A DNA stretch of 48,973 nucleotides from assembly GCF_018861865.1 (NCBI RefSeq), contig NZ_JAHLDV010000024.1, positions 1 through 48,973 of the forward strand. Reading direction: 5' to 3'. The position numbers and the translations under genes were made by a program. Position 1 is the first letter of the stretch; each line of letters begins with the position of its first letter. Below, one piece after another: positions 1 through 8,157 of this stretch. Source of the stretch: Clostridium frigoris. GTDB taxonomy: Bacteria > Bacillota > Clostridia > Clostridiales > Clostridiaceae. The notes under the pieces are model-generated. The model did no database searches, was not told the origin of the DNA, and was given only the letters and a program-made list of their open reading frames with translations.

Positions 1-110
1 GAAACATATTTATTAAAACATTAATTTCTATTGAACCGCCGTGTACCGAACGGTACGCACGGTGGTGTGAGAGGTCGCTAAATAAACTAATTATTTAGCT
101 CCTACTCGAT
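1..110 (+). mobile_element. 3' end of a group II intron (domains V and VI)
   Basis: Positions 33-69 fold as a domain V hairpin. The arms ACCGCCGTG and CACGGTGGT flank a distal stem TACC-GAAC-GGTA, with the characteristic two-base CG bulge on the 3' side and a CGC triad in the 5' arm. Positions 75-99 form a domain VI-like stem (GCTAAATAA with TTATTTAGC). The following tail, CCTACTCGAT, matches the usual 3' end of bacterial ORF-type introns and holds the likely branch adenosine. The intron therefore ends near 110, and its reverse-transcriptase gene, if present, lies left of the window. Confidence 0.85.
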
Positions 111-184
111 TTTGTTAAAAATACATAAAAAATATAAAGCAAAAGTATAACTAAAAAATAATTAGTATATATTTGGATATTTTT

Positions 185-841
185 TTAGTAAGGATAATGA
201 TAATATCTGCTTCTGTTAATAGTCTTAGATGCCATATCCATAGACTTAAGGGGAGAAATGTATTTCTCGAACCTTTCATTTAAAATATTCCAATTTATAT
301 TATCAATAAATGTGGAAATATATTTTTTTCTATTTATTCCAAAATCCATAAAGTATGCATGCTCGTAAATATCCATTATTAGTATCGGACAAGAAAGCCA
401 TACTGAGCCATTATCATGTGAATCGCTTCCTATTATGTGTAAACTGTTATCAAGTAGATCAAGGGTAAGTACAGCCCAACCTCTCATTGATAAGCCGACA
501 TTTGTAAGGTAAGATATAAAATTATCATAGGTAAAAAACTGATTTATTATAGCATTAAATATTGGACCATAAGGGATATTATTACCTCCAGTAATGTTTT
601 CAAAATAAAGGTTATGGAGTTTTATGCCGTTCAAGGAGTATGTTTCACCAAGTTTTAAAGAACGCATTTTAGAATAAGTGGGGTTGCTATCGGTATAATC
701 ATCAGGTGTGTATGGAGTATTCCAAATTTCATTTAATTTGCTTACATAACCTGTATACAATTTGTAATGTTCATCTAGTTGTTTTTTAGAAATCCCTTGT
801 ACTGATTCAAAATTAAATATTTTAGGTTTTAAATTATACAT
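185..841 (-). CDS. Fe/Mn superoxide dismutase family protein
   Basis: 218 residues with the layout of the iron/manganese SOD family, which dismutates superoxide to H2O2 and O2. The N-terminal helix (ISKKQLDEHYKLYTGY) carries the first metal histidine. LHNLYF near residue 76 gives the second, and DIYEHAYFMDF near residues 157-167 supplies the Asp and His of the D-x-W/Y-E-H-A signature with Trp replaced by Tyr. SDSHDNGS has a His where many Mn enzymes have the second-sphere Gln, as in archaeal SODs. Low similarity at the termini resembles the divergent SODs of spore formers that sit in the spore coat. Whether it is catalytically active cannot be told. It is monocistronic, and the upstream side is divergent from cwlD. 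Confidence 0.75.
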   Translation of the reverse strand: MYNLKPKIFNFESVQGISKKQLDEHYKLYTGYVSKLNEIWNTPYTPDDYTDSNPTYSKMRSLKLGETYSLNGIKLHNLYFENITGGNNIPYGPIFNAIINQFFTYDNFISYLTNVGLSMRGWAVLTLDLLDNSLHIIGSDSHDNGSVWLSCPILIMDIYEHAYFMDFGINRKKYISTFIDNINWNILNERFEKYISPLKSMDMASKTINRSRYYHYPY

Positions 842-982
842 TAAATCACCTCTAAAAATAAAATAATATATTATATAATATGCAATAAAACTCGCGTGGT
901 GTATTTATTATTTTTAGAATATTTAAATAATAATAAATCATTGATAAGTTGAATAAAATTACACATAGCAATAAATAAAAGG

Positions 983-1708
983 ATGGGTGAATTGAAGTAC
1001 AGAAATAATAAGCTGATAGCTATTGTCATGGTAATTGCTATAGGAATAGTAAGTCTTATAGGTATAAATTTAGGCATTGCAAAGGAGACTATGAATTCTA
1101 ATCAAGCGGGTAATAAAAAAATACTTATTGACTCTGGGCATGGTGGAATGGATGGTGGAGCTAGTTCGAAGAACGGGACTGTAGAAAAAAACATTAATTT
1201 AATTATAGCAACAAAACTTAAAGTTAGTTTGCAAAAGGCAGGATATGAGGTATTTATGACAAGAGAAGATGATACAGGGCTTTATTCAAATAAGGGTACT
1301 ATAAGACAGAAGTATCGTGAAGATTTAAGAAGGCGGTGTGATTTAAAAGAATCTAGCAGTTGTGATATGTTTGTTAGTATTCATTTGAATTACTTTACCG
1401 AGAGTAAATATTATGGAGCACAAGTATGGTACTCAAATTATAAAGATAGTTCTATACTAGCGAGTGCAATACAGAGAAACTTTAAGATGGATTTAGATCC
1501 TAATAATAAAAGAGTACCTAAAGCGGCTAAAAGTTCTTATAAAATATTAAGGGAGAATGATACTATGCCTAGTGTCATAGTGGAATGTGGATTTTTATCA
1601 AATTATGAGGAAGAACAAAAATTAAAATCTGATGAGTATCAAGGAAAAATTGTAGGATCTATAAGTAAATCAATAGGGGAGTTTTATAAAAGTAATTTGC
1701 AGGAGTGA
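983..1708 (+). CDS. cwlD: N-acetylmuramoyl-L-alanine amidase, CwlD-like
   Basis: 241 residues. An N-terminal membrane anchor (about 11-32) precedes an Amidase_3 domain that cleaves the bond between N-acetylmuramic acid and L-alanine in peptidoglycan. Zinc ligands are visible as the His in LIDSGHGG, the Glu in GTVEKNIN and the His in FVSIHLN. VIVECGFLSN carries the catalytic Glu. Length and single-domain layout match CwlD, which makes muramic-delta-lactam in spore cortex. The start is uncertain: ATG 983 is only two bases from the AAAGG, while TTG 992 is better spaced from AGGATGGG. A strong terminator follows at 1746. Confidence 0.85.
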   Translation: MGELKYRNNKLIAIVMVIAIGIVSLIGINLGIAKETMNSNQAGNKKILIDSGHGGMDGGASSKNGTVEKNINLIIATKLKVSLQKAGYEVFMTREDDTGLYSNKGTIRQKYREDLRRRCDLKESSSCDMFVSIHLNYFTESKYYGAQVWYSNYKDSSILASAIQRNFKMDLDPNNKRVPKAAKSSYKILRENDTMPSVIVECGFLSNYEEEQKLKSDEYQGKIVGSISKSIGEFYKSNLQE

Positions 1709-1745
1709 ATAATTATAATGAGGCACGTTTAGATTGATATTAAAT

Positions 1746-1783
1746 GAAAACTAAAAAATATGTATTTTTAGTTTTCGTTTTTT
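1746..1783 (+). terminator. Rho-independent terminator of cwlD
   Basis: A perfect 12-bp stem (GAAAACTAAAAA with TTTTTAGTTTTC) and 7-base loop are followed by a run of T. It ends the cwlD transcript. Confidence 0.85.
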
Positions 1784-1861
1784 AGAATATTATTAGGTAT
1801 GAATTAATTATTAATGGCTTTAATGAATCAGGATTTGAAGTTTCATCATATGAATATTTTG

Positions 1862-1978
1862 TTATGGTAATTTGATATAACAAATATGAGTAATAATTAC
1901 ATATATAAATATTGAAAGAATTAATACAAGAATAGCACTTAAAAGATATATATAAAGAGAAAATTTTTGTTTGATCAT
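1862..1978 (-). CDS. 38-residue small membrane peptide
   Basis: This ORF is below usual annotation length. It begins at an ATG six bases after a full AGGAGG and encodes MIKQKFSLYIYLLSAILVLI and onward to a basic KLP end. Residues 8-35 are almost entirely hydrophobic, so it should form one membrane helix with the Lys-rich N-terminus at the cytoplasmic face. I do not recognise the family. It sits alone in the otherwise gene-free space between cwlD and the TPR gene, on the opposite strand. The strong ribosome site argues for translation, but composition alone could also give such a frame by chance in AT-rich DNA. Confidence 0.5.
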   Translation of the reverse strand: MIKQKFSLYIYLLSAILVLILSIFIYVIITHICYIKLP

Positions 1979-2065
1979 GTGCGCCTCCTAGTATCTATAT
2001 ATAATATTTTAATAATATTAGTGTTGAATTATAACCAAAAAGTTGAAAAATTATTGGTAATAAAA

Positions 2066-2155
2066 TTAAAATTTATTTAGATAATAAGATGTAATTGCAA
2101 CAAATAGTAGAAGTACTAATAAAATAATTATTGTTGCAGATTCATCCTCATGGTA
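2066..2155 (-). pseudogene. Open frame for a hydrophobic peptide lacking a start codon
   Basis: On the minus strand a 29-codon frame runs from a stop to a TAA. It reads HEDESATIIILLVLLLF and ends SYYLNKF, a pattern seen in very small clostridial membrane or spore peptides. No ATG, GTG or TTG occurs before the hydrophobic run, so it is either a decayed gene or chance. Apart from this and the 38-residue ORF, I see nothing coding in 1784-2290. Confidence 0.25.
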
Positions 2156-2290
2156 TCATAATAATTAATTAAAGAAATAAATGTGGCTAAAATAACGAAG
2201 ACTATAAAAGATTATGAATAGATGCTAAAGACTATCTTTCCTATGATATAATTGGAGTAATTATAAATATATAGAATAAAAGGTGAATAC

Positions 2291-3541
2291 ATGGATAAAT
2301 CAGGGAAAATATATGTAAAAGCAATGAATAAGTACAATGATGGATATATAGACAAGGCATTAGATCTTTGTGAAAAAAGTATTTCTTTAAAAAGTACGAA
2401 TGCTGCTGCATTGAATTTAAAAGGTATTTTATATTATCTAAAAGGTGATTTAGAGAATGCTAAGAAAATGTGGGACATAAATTATAAAAGAAATAATGAT
2501 AAAGTATCAAAAAAGTACCTAACCGATAGTATCAGGGATAAGAAAAGATTACAATTGTATGTAAGTGCGTTGGAGCTAATAAAGCAATTAAATATATGTG
2601 AGGCTTTAAAGATTTTAGAGCGGTGCCAAGACAGTGACTTTAATTTTATAAATGTGAATAACAATATAAGTCTTTGTTATATAAAGCAAGGTGAATATGA
2701 TAAAGCGATACAATATATAAATAAGGTTATAAAAGTAGATAAAAAGAATGCTCAAGCAATTATTAATAAAAAAACATTAATAAAATATGGAAGCCTAAAG
2801 AGAACAATAAATTTTAAGGAAATTGCTGCAGTTACTGTTAGCACATTTTTAATTATAATAGTGATTTTCATAGGTTATAAAAATATTTATAATATAAAAC
2901 ATATTTCAATACTAGGTGCTCAAAAATTACAAAATGATAAGTTAGTAGAAAACAATAAGAGTACTAAGGTGGATAAAACAGGCGCAAGTGCAGGCAAAGC
3001 AGTAGTAAACAAAGCACAAGAAATTAATGGATTTCCACGTGAACAATTTAAGGTAAGTATAAAGGAAAATAATATGGAGCAAATAATTACATATGTGAAT
3101 AGATGGAAAAATACTGATTTAGAGATGAATGATAAGTTACTTATGGTAAAAGGTGAAGAAATTATTAAAAGCAAGGGAGTACTTTATTTTTATGATAAAG
3201 GTGTAAGTAGTATACGTGATAAAGAATACAATAAGGCTCAAAAGTGTTTTTTATACGCATTACCATATTCGCAAGGGAATTATTTACAAGAACATATTAT
3301 TTATATGTTAGCAGTAAGTTATAAATCGAGTTCTGACTTTCAAAATGCTGTTAAATACTATGAGCTTATTATAAAACAATTTCCCAGGGGAAGTTATACC
3401 GAGGAAGTCTTATATAATTTAATTTTAATAAATAAAGATATAGATTCAAATAAAGCAAAGATTTATGCAGAAAAACTAGTGAAACAATTTCCAAATTCGT
3501 TATATAAGAACTCGATAGTAAAGAAAATATTAGGTACATAA
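2291..3541 (+). CDS. TPR-repeat membrane protein
   Basis: 416 residues. The N-terminal 160 residues contain TPR-like helix pairs (for example AAALNLKGILYYLKGDLENA and NISLCYIKQGEYDKAIQYIN). One transmembrane helix follows at about 180-200 (ITVSTFLIIIVIFIGY region). A Lys-rich linker leads to further TPR repeats in the last 120 residues (AVSYKSSSDFQNAVKYYELI). This gives a cytoplasmic scaffold joined to an extracytoplasmic one, similar to YbgF/BamD-style adaptor proteins. Partner and function are unknown. AGGTG lies seven bases before the ATG. There is no clear operon partner, since trxA has its own promoter. Confidence 0.75.
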   Translation: MDKSGKIYVKAMNKYNDGYIDKALDLCEKSISLKSTNAAALNLKGILYYLKGDLENAKKMWDINYKRNNDKVSKKYLTDSIRDKKRLQLYVSALELIKQLNICEALKILERCQDSDFNFINVNNNISLCYIKQGEYDKAIQYINKVIKVDKKNAQAIINKKTLIKYGSLKRTINFKEIAAVTVSTFLIIIVIFIGYKNIYNIKHISILGAQKLQNDKLVENNKSTKVDKTGASAGKAVVNKAQEINGFPREQFKVSIKENNMEQIITYVNRWKNTDLEMNDKLLMVKGEEIIKSKGVLYFYDKGVSSIRDKEYNKAQKCFLYALPYSQGNYLQEHIIYMLAVSYKSSSDFQNAVKYYELIIKQFPRGSYTEEVLYNLILINKDIDSNKAKIYAEKLVKQFPNSLYKNSIVKKILGT

Positions 3542-3675
3542 AATAAATAATATAGCAAAGGTGTAATAGACATTTTAAAGTTTTTATTTGGGTATACTAA
3601 TTACAAAAGGTGTAGCAGAAATTCTTAAATTATGTTACACATTAAAATAGCAATATAGAAAAAGTCGGTATGTTG

Positions 3676-3707
3676 TATTATTGACTAGTAATATTATTGA
3701 CTAGTAA
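3676..3707. repeat. Two tandem copies of a 16-bp unit
   Basis: TATTATTGACTAGTAA occurs twice without a gap, followed by a partial third copy (TATTAT). Each unit contains the palindrome ACTAGT. The second unit supplies the -35 hexamer of the trxA promoter. Confidence 0.9.
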
Positions 3708-3725
3708 TATTATAAGGTATACAAT
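3697..3725 (+). promoter_or_regulatory. Probable sigma-A promoter of trxA
   Basis: TTGACT, a 17-base spacer, then TACAAT. Downstream, before the GGAGG of trxA, ATACCC-TTAT-GGGTAT forms a short hairpin in the 5' UTR. Confidence 0.6.
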
Positions 3726-3776
3726 AATAGCAATATATACATACCCTTATGGGGTATAATAAACGGAGGTAATAAT

Positions 3777-4094
3777 ATGATTAAAGAAGTTAATGATATA
3801 AATTTTAATGAAGAAATAGCGAATTCAGATAATATAGTTGTAGTTGATTTTTGGGCACCTTGGTGTGGACCTTGTAAAATGTTAAGTCCAGTAATTGAAG
3901 AGTTAGCAAATGAAATGGGTAAGAACGTTAAATTTGCGAAAATAAATGTGGATGAAAGTCCTATAATAGCATCGACATATAAAATTTCAAGTATTCCAAC
4001 AGTTATGGTATTTAATAAGGATTCTGTTAAAGAGACTTTAGTAGGATTTAGACCTAAAGCAGAGCTTAAGAAAGTAATAGAGAAAAATTTATAA
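3777..4094 (+). CDS. trxA: Thioredoxin
   Basis: 105 residues, the standard length for thioredoxin, a cytoplasmic protein-disulfide reductant. The active site WCGPC lies at 29-33, preceded by VVVDFWAP. The cis-Pro loop ISSIPTV and the terminal helix region are intact. GGAGG precedes the ATG. It is followed 227 bp later by the reductase-like gene, with a terminator between, so the two are neighbours but probably separate transcripts or partly read through. Confidence 0.95.
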   Translation: MIKEVNDINFNEEIANSDNIVVVDFWAPWCGPCKMLSPVIEELANEMGKNVKFAKINVDESPIIASTYKISSIPTVMVFNKDSVKETLVGFRPKAELKKVIEKNL

Positions 4095-4176
4095 AATTTT
4101 AAGTAACATTAAAGTTATAAAAGCACTTACAAAATGAATGAAAAAATAAAATAACATAAGAGTTAATAAAATGTTT

Positions 4177-4228
4177 TGGAGATAGATTATTTGAATTTTT
4201 ATAATTTAAATAGATATCTCCATTTTTA
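4177..4228 (+). terminator. Terminator of trxA
   Basis: TGGAGATA pairs with TATCTCCA around an AT-rich inner stem, followed by TTTTT. Confidence 0.65.
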
Positions 4229-4321
4229 AAGTGATATAACATTTCGTAAATTTAAAATAAACCATTATAAATAAAAATGTTAATTTTTGTTCATACAATA
4301 AGAATATGAGGAGGAAAAATT

Positions 4322-5191
4322 ATGAATGCAAGGTACGATATAGCTATAATTGGAACAGGACCAGCAGGATTAGAGGCAGCAATTAATGCTAAAATCAGAA
4401 ATAAAAATATAATAATTTTTGGAAGTGAGGATTTAAGTTCGAAAATATCAAAAGCGGCAAAGGTAAATAATTTTTTAGGACTATATAACATTACAGGTAT
4501 CCAACTTAAAAATAGTTTTGCAGAACATATTGCGGCAATGGGTATAGGCATTGTAAATGAGAAAATAAACAATGTTTATGCTATGGGAGATTATTTTGCT
4601 CTGATGGTAAATGAAAAGAGCTATGAGGCTAAAGCCATAATCTTAGCTACAGGGATAGAATATACTAAGCCATTAATAGGAGAAGAAGAATTTTTAGGCA
4701 AGGGAGTAGGCTATTGTGCTACATGTGATGCTCCGTTATATAAGGGGAAAACAGTTGTTATAGTTGGCTATAATAAAAAAAGCGTAGAGGAAACTAATTA
4801 TGTAAGTGAGTTAAGCGAGAAAACATATTTTATTCCTATGTATAAAGGTGAATATAATTTAAATCAAAATGTAGAAATTGTAAATCACAAGCCTTTAAAA
4901 ATAGTTGGTAATGATGTAGTTACTAAGATAATATTAGATCAAGGTGAAATAGTGACAGATGGTGTTTTCATGTTAAGAGACAGCGTATCACCGAGTCAGT
5001 TAGTGCCAGGTATTGAGATAGAGAATGGGCATATAAAAGTCAATAGAGATATGAAAACAAATATAGAAGGCTGTTATGCAGCAGGAGATTGTACAGGTAC
5101 ACCATATCAGTATATGAAATCTGCAGGGGAAGGGCTAGTAGCAGCATTATCTGCGGTTTCTTATGTGGATAAGTTGCATGATAATAAATAG
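4322..5191 (+). CDS. Thioredoxin reductase, probably ferredoxin-dependent (FFTR type)
   Basis: 289 residues, shorter than the usual 310-320 of NADPH thioredoxin reductase. The FAD motif GTGPAG is at 11-16, the redox pair is CATC at 132-135, and the C-terminal FAD segment is YAAGDCTG. The second nucleotide-binding motif is degenerate: VIVGYNKKSVEE stands where NADPH enzymes have GGGxSAxEE, and no HRRxxxR motif for the NADPH 2'-phosphate is present. This is the signature of ferredoxin-dependent flavin thioredoxin reductases described in Clostridium. It probably passes ferredoxin electrons to the adjacent thioredoxin. GAGGAGG precedes the ATG. Confidence 0.85.
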   Translation: MNARYDIAIIGTGPAGLEAAINAKIRNKNIIIFGSEDLSSKISKAAKVNNFLGLYNITGIQLKNSFAEHIAAMGIGIVNEKINNVYAMGDYFALMVNEKSYEAKAIILATGIEYTKPLIGEEEFLGKGVGYCATCDAPLYKGKTVVIVGYNKKSVEETNYVSELSEKTYFIPMYKGEYNLNQNVEIVNHKPLKIVGNDVVTKIILDQGEIVTDGVFMLRDSVSPSQLVPGIEIENGHIKVNRDMKTNIEGCYAAGDCTGTPYQYMKSAGEGLVAALSAVSYVDKLHDNK

Positions 5192-5239
5192 AACCATAAA
5201 TCCATTTTTAATTATTTTAATTTATCTAATATAATTAAT

Positions 5240-5277
5240 AAAACCAGGTAGTTAACGAAAGTTAACTGTCTGGTTTT
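5240..5277. terminator. Bidirectional terminator between the reductase and the wall hydrolase
   Basis: AAAACCAG and CTGGTTTT flank an inner stem GTTAAC-GAAA-GTTAAC. The ends are T-rich on both strands, which suits the two convergent genes. Confidence 0.75.
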
Positions 5278-5298
5278 AAGTTTAGAGACAATACTTTT

Positions 5299-5856
5299 TT
5301 ATTTAACTACAAAGAAAACATGATTTCCTATTGTCTTTATATTAGTTTTGTTGATACTTTTCATCCATCCTGAAGTAGCTATTTCAGGATTATAATAGAA
5401 AACAGCATTATAAGTGGGATCGTTACCCTTCAATGCAGCGAGTACTGCGTTGTAACAGGCTGAATTAGGGATAACATTTGATTTGCCATTGTGAATTACC
5501 TTTCCATTTTTAACACATGAGAAAGCGTTCTTTTGATTAATAACACCAGAAATAGACTTTGGGAAATGACCATCGCTAGCACGATTTAATATAACAGATG
5601 CTACTGCAAGTTTGCCGTTATCAGACTCACCACAACTCTCAGCATATACAACTTGAGACATTAAATAAATATCATTATTGGTAATATAAATTGAATTATT
5701 AGACTGATTAAATACTGCTACTGCCTCTACTTGCTCATTATATAAATCTTTACTCTCTGATCCAAATGAATACAAATGTTCACCACTTACGTTTAAACTA
5801 GGAAATACTAAAAACAATATTAGCACCATACATGATAAAAAAGTAAGTTTTTTCAT
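5299..5856 (-). CDS. Secreted cell-wall hydrolase, SleB/CwlJ (Hydrolase_2) family
   Basis: 185 residues. A signal peptide covers about 1-25 (lysine pair, LTFLSCMVLILFLVF). The Hydrolase_2 domain occupies about 65-185, with the catalytic Glu region VVYAESCGE and conserved segments LAVASVILNR and NAFSCV, ending KTIGNHVFFVV. The family cleaves peptidoglycan, and SleB and CwlJ act on spore cortex. This copy is short and lacks a separate binding domain, so a vegetative wall-remodelling role is equally possible. Its leader is a c-di-AMP riboswitch, which in other bacteria commonly represses wall hydrolases when c-di-AMP is high. Confidence 0.85.
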   Translation of the reverse strand: MKKLTFLSCMVLILFLVFPSLNVSGEHLYSFGSESKDLYNEQVEAVAVFNQSNNSIYITNNDIYLMSQVVYAESCGESDNGKLAVASVILNRASDGHFPKSISGVINQKNAFSCVKNGKVIHNGKSNVIPNSACYNAVLAALKGNDPTYNAVFYYNPEIATSGWMKSINKTNIKTIGNHVFFVVK

Positions 5857-5871
5857 ATTTTTCTCTCCTTT

Positions 5872-5975
5872 TGCCTACGGAGTTAGCTGACGGGTTCGGG
5901 AAAGGTTTAACCTACACAATAGTGATTCACCCCAGATGCTTGGTTCCTCCGCGTATTTTTTACTTCGGCTAATAT
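5872..5975 (-). ncRNA. c-di-AMP riboswitch (ydaO/yuaA type)
   Basis: Read on the minus strand, the leader contains the conserved blocks of this class in order: CGCGGAGGAACC, GGGGTGAATC, then CCGAACCCGTCAGCTAAC and CCGTAGGC. GCC near the 5' end can pair with the final GGC as P1. Only about 16 bases separate the aptamer from the ATG, and the Shine-Dalgarno AAGGAG starts three bases after the final GGC. No terminator lies between. Control is therefore probably at translation; CTCC in the 3' aptamer block could pair with GGAG. Confidence 0.93.
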
Positions 5976-6054
5976 AGTGTGACCTAGAGTTTGAAAATAA
6001 TACATTAATATTTTACTATATATCATAAAGTAGTGTAAATAGTATAATATACAC

Positions 6055-7080
6055 TTATTTATTCTTTAGCTTAGCACAAGTTTTAATATAATTAGCATAT
6101 GAAATTTCTATGTCATTAAATAGTGTATCGGATGAAGTATATAAAGCATTCAATACTTTTGGAGTCATCGATGTATTTGAAGTTTTAGAATGTTCACTTG
6201 TCATTGCAAGTTTGAAATCACTTAAGTAACTTTCATATTTATCTAATACAATTTTAAAGGATTCATAAGTGGGAATTGCAGACGTAGGCACTGTTATAAT
6301 TTCAAAGGTACTTTGAAGATTATTTAGTTTTGAGAAATTATCATCAACTAGTTTTGAGAGAGTATCATAGGATATCTCTTTTTTTCTCACTTTTATTACA
6401 TTTGAGTAAAGATTAGTTTTAGTATTTAAGAAATCGGTGGATAGGCCATCAATATCACTAATAAATTCCTGATTTTGACGTGACTTAATATCAGTTTCCT
6501 TTTTTATCATTACAGCGGTATCACTGAAATCAAGCACATTATCAATGAAAGTTAAAGATATTTTTGGTAGTGATATTGAAGTATTATGAATATCTATTAA
6601 TGAATAAAAATTTATGCAGTCATTTCTAAAAGTTTTAAGATTATCCATAGATGTTTCTACATCATTTCCAGAAGGATTATTTAAAATTGCTAAAGTTTGC
6701 CTATATATTAATAAATTTTTATCTAGGCCAGACTTTAAATTATCGCTATCTTTTTTGTATTTACTAGTAGGTTCTGAATTTAATAAATTATCTCTATAAA
6801 TGGATAGATTGTTAATAATTTTAGGCAATTGTTTTTTTGCATAGTCAATATCTATTGTTTGATTGCTATTAAATTGTGATACATTTTTATTAGCATCATT
6901 GATACCATTAATGTTGGTTATTAATGTAGTTTTATAGGAATTATATACCTTAGTTATAGATGAATAGTAACTAATTAAGAAAACACCTGTGGAGAGCATA
7001 ACAATCGATAAAAAAAGTATTAATTTAAAGTTTTTTCTTTCATTGCCATTATATATATTATTTTTATTCGCACCCAACAT
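6055..7080 (-). CDS. Single-pass membrane protein with helical extracytoplasmic domain, unknown
   Basis: 341 residues. A short cytoplasmic N-terminus (about 1-19, basic before the helix) is followed by one transmembrane helix (about 20-42, LILFLSIVMLSTGVFLISYY). About 300 residues of predicted helical, Asn/Ser/Lys/Asp-rich sequence with few Gly or Pro come next. No enzymatic motif or Cys is seen. It resembles extracellular helical-bundle sensors or chemoreceptor-like ectodomains, but nothing cytoplasmic follows. It is divergent from cdaA and shares about 230 bp of upstream DNA with it. I do not recognise the family. Confidence 0.6.
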   Translation of the reverse strand: MLGANKNNIYNGNERKNFKLILFLSIVMLSTGVFLISYYSSITKVYNSYKTTLITNINGINDANKNVSQFNSNQTIDIDYAKKQLPKIINNLSIYRDNLLNSEPTSKYKKDSDNLKSGLDKNLLIYRQTLAILNNPSGNDVETSMDNLKTFRNDCINFYSLIDIHNTSISLPKISLTFIDNVLDFSDTAVMIKKETDIKSRQNQEFISDIDGLSTDFLNTKTNLYSNVIKVRKKEISYDTLSKLVDDNFSKLNNLQSTFEIITVPTSAIPTYESFKIVLDKYESYLSDFKLAMTSEHSKTSNTSMTPKVLNALYTSSDTLFNDIEISYANYIKTCAKLKNK

Positions 7081-7311
7081 AATTCACTCCCTCATTAATT
7101 TTATTATATTCGTATATTAATATGATACATATATTATTCTAGTTAAATTACAGAATTATACCATTTTAAATTAAAAGTAACATATGTTTAATAGAATGAT
7201 TTTTAGCATAAGCTTAATTGTTATAATAAAAATAACTTATAATATATACTAATAAACCAAAGCATAGTGTATAATTGGAAGTAGGAGTTTTAGTAGAGGG
7301 GTGTGAGCTTT

Positions 7312-8157
7312 ATGGAAGTATATAAGTTGATTATGAATACAATCAAGAATATAAGTATATCTTCAATTCTAGATATACTAGTGGTAGCTTTTATATTTTA
7401 CAAAAGTTATATGCTAATGAGAGAAACAAGAGCTATACAGTTATTAAAAGGAATTATTTTTATTTTTGTACTTATTCCAATAAGTCAGTTACTTAATTTA
7501 ACAGTCTTAAACTGGATATTAAACAAAACAATAACAATAGGTGTTTTGACAATTGTTATAATCTTTCAACCAGAGATAAGAAGAGCCTTAGAGCATATTG
7601 GAAGAACGGCTTTTGCTGATAAGCACATATTTGAAGATGAAGAGGTAATGGAGAAGGTTATAATTGAAATTGTTAATGCTGTTGAGATATTATCAAAAAG
7701 TAAAACAGGAGCATTAATAGTAATAGAACAAAGAACAGGAATTGGAGAAATAATTAAAACTGGAAATACTTTAGATGCTGTAATATCTGCTGCTTTGTTA
7801 GAGAATATATTTGTAGTTAACACCCCCCTTCATGATGGAGCTACGGTAATTAGAAATGATAGAATAATTGCTGCAGGATGTTTTTTGCCTTTAACAAATA
7901 ATGACAAAATAAGCAAAAAACTAGGAACAAGACATAGAGCGGCCATTGGGATAACAGAAACATCAGATGCTCTAACAATAATAGTATCAGAAGAAACAGG
8001 AGTTATATCTCTTGCAATGAATGGGAGATTAATGAGAAACTATGACAAGGATAAACTTAAAAATGTACTTGTTCAAATAATAAAGAGAAGACAAACTAAA
8101 AAAGTAACATTAAAGGAGAGAGTAAAGGCATGGATAAAGAACGGAAAGAACAATTAA
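7312..8157 (+). CDS. cdaA: Diadenylate cyclase CdaA (c-di-AMP synthase)
   Basis: 281 residues from the ATG at 7312. An upstream in-frame GTG at 7303 is too close to AGGGGTG to be likely. Three N-terminal transmembrane segments (to about residue 80) anchor a cytoplasmic DAC domain that condenses two ATP to c-di-AMP. Both catalytic motifs are intact: DGA in LHDGATV and RHR in GTRHRAA. The last 28 bases overlap cdaR, whose product is the usual membrane regulator of CdaA. Together with glmM 5 kb downstream this preserves the classic cdaA-cdaR-glmM set with insertions. Confidence 0.95.
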   Translation: MEVYKLIMNTIKNISISSILDILVVAFIFYKSYMLMRETRAIQLLKGIIFIFVLIPISQLLNLTVLNWILNKTITIGVLTIVIIFQPEIRRALEHIGRTAFADKHIFEDEEVMEKVIIEIVNAVEILSKSKTGALIVIEQRTGIGEIIKTGNTLDAVISAALLENIFVVNTPLHDGATVIRNDRIIAAGCFLPLTNNDKISKKLGTRHRAAIGITETSDALTIIVSEETGVISLAMNGRLMRNYDKDKLKNVLVQIIKRRQTKKVTLKERVKAWIKNGKNN

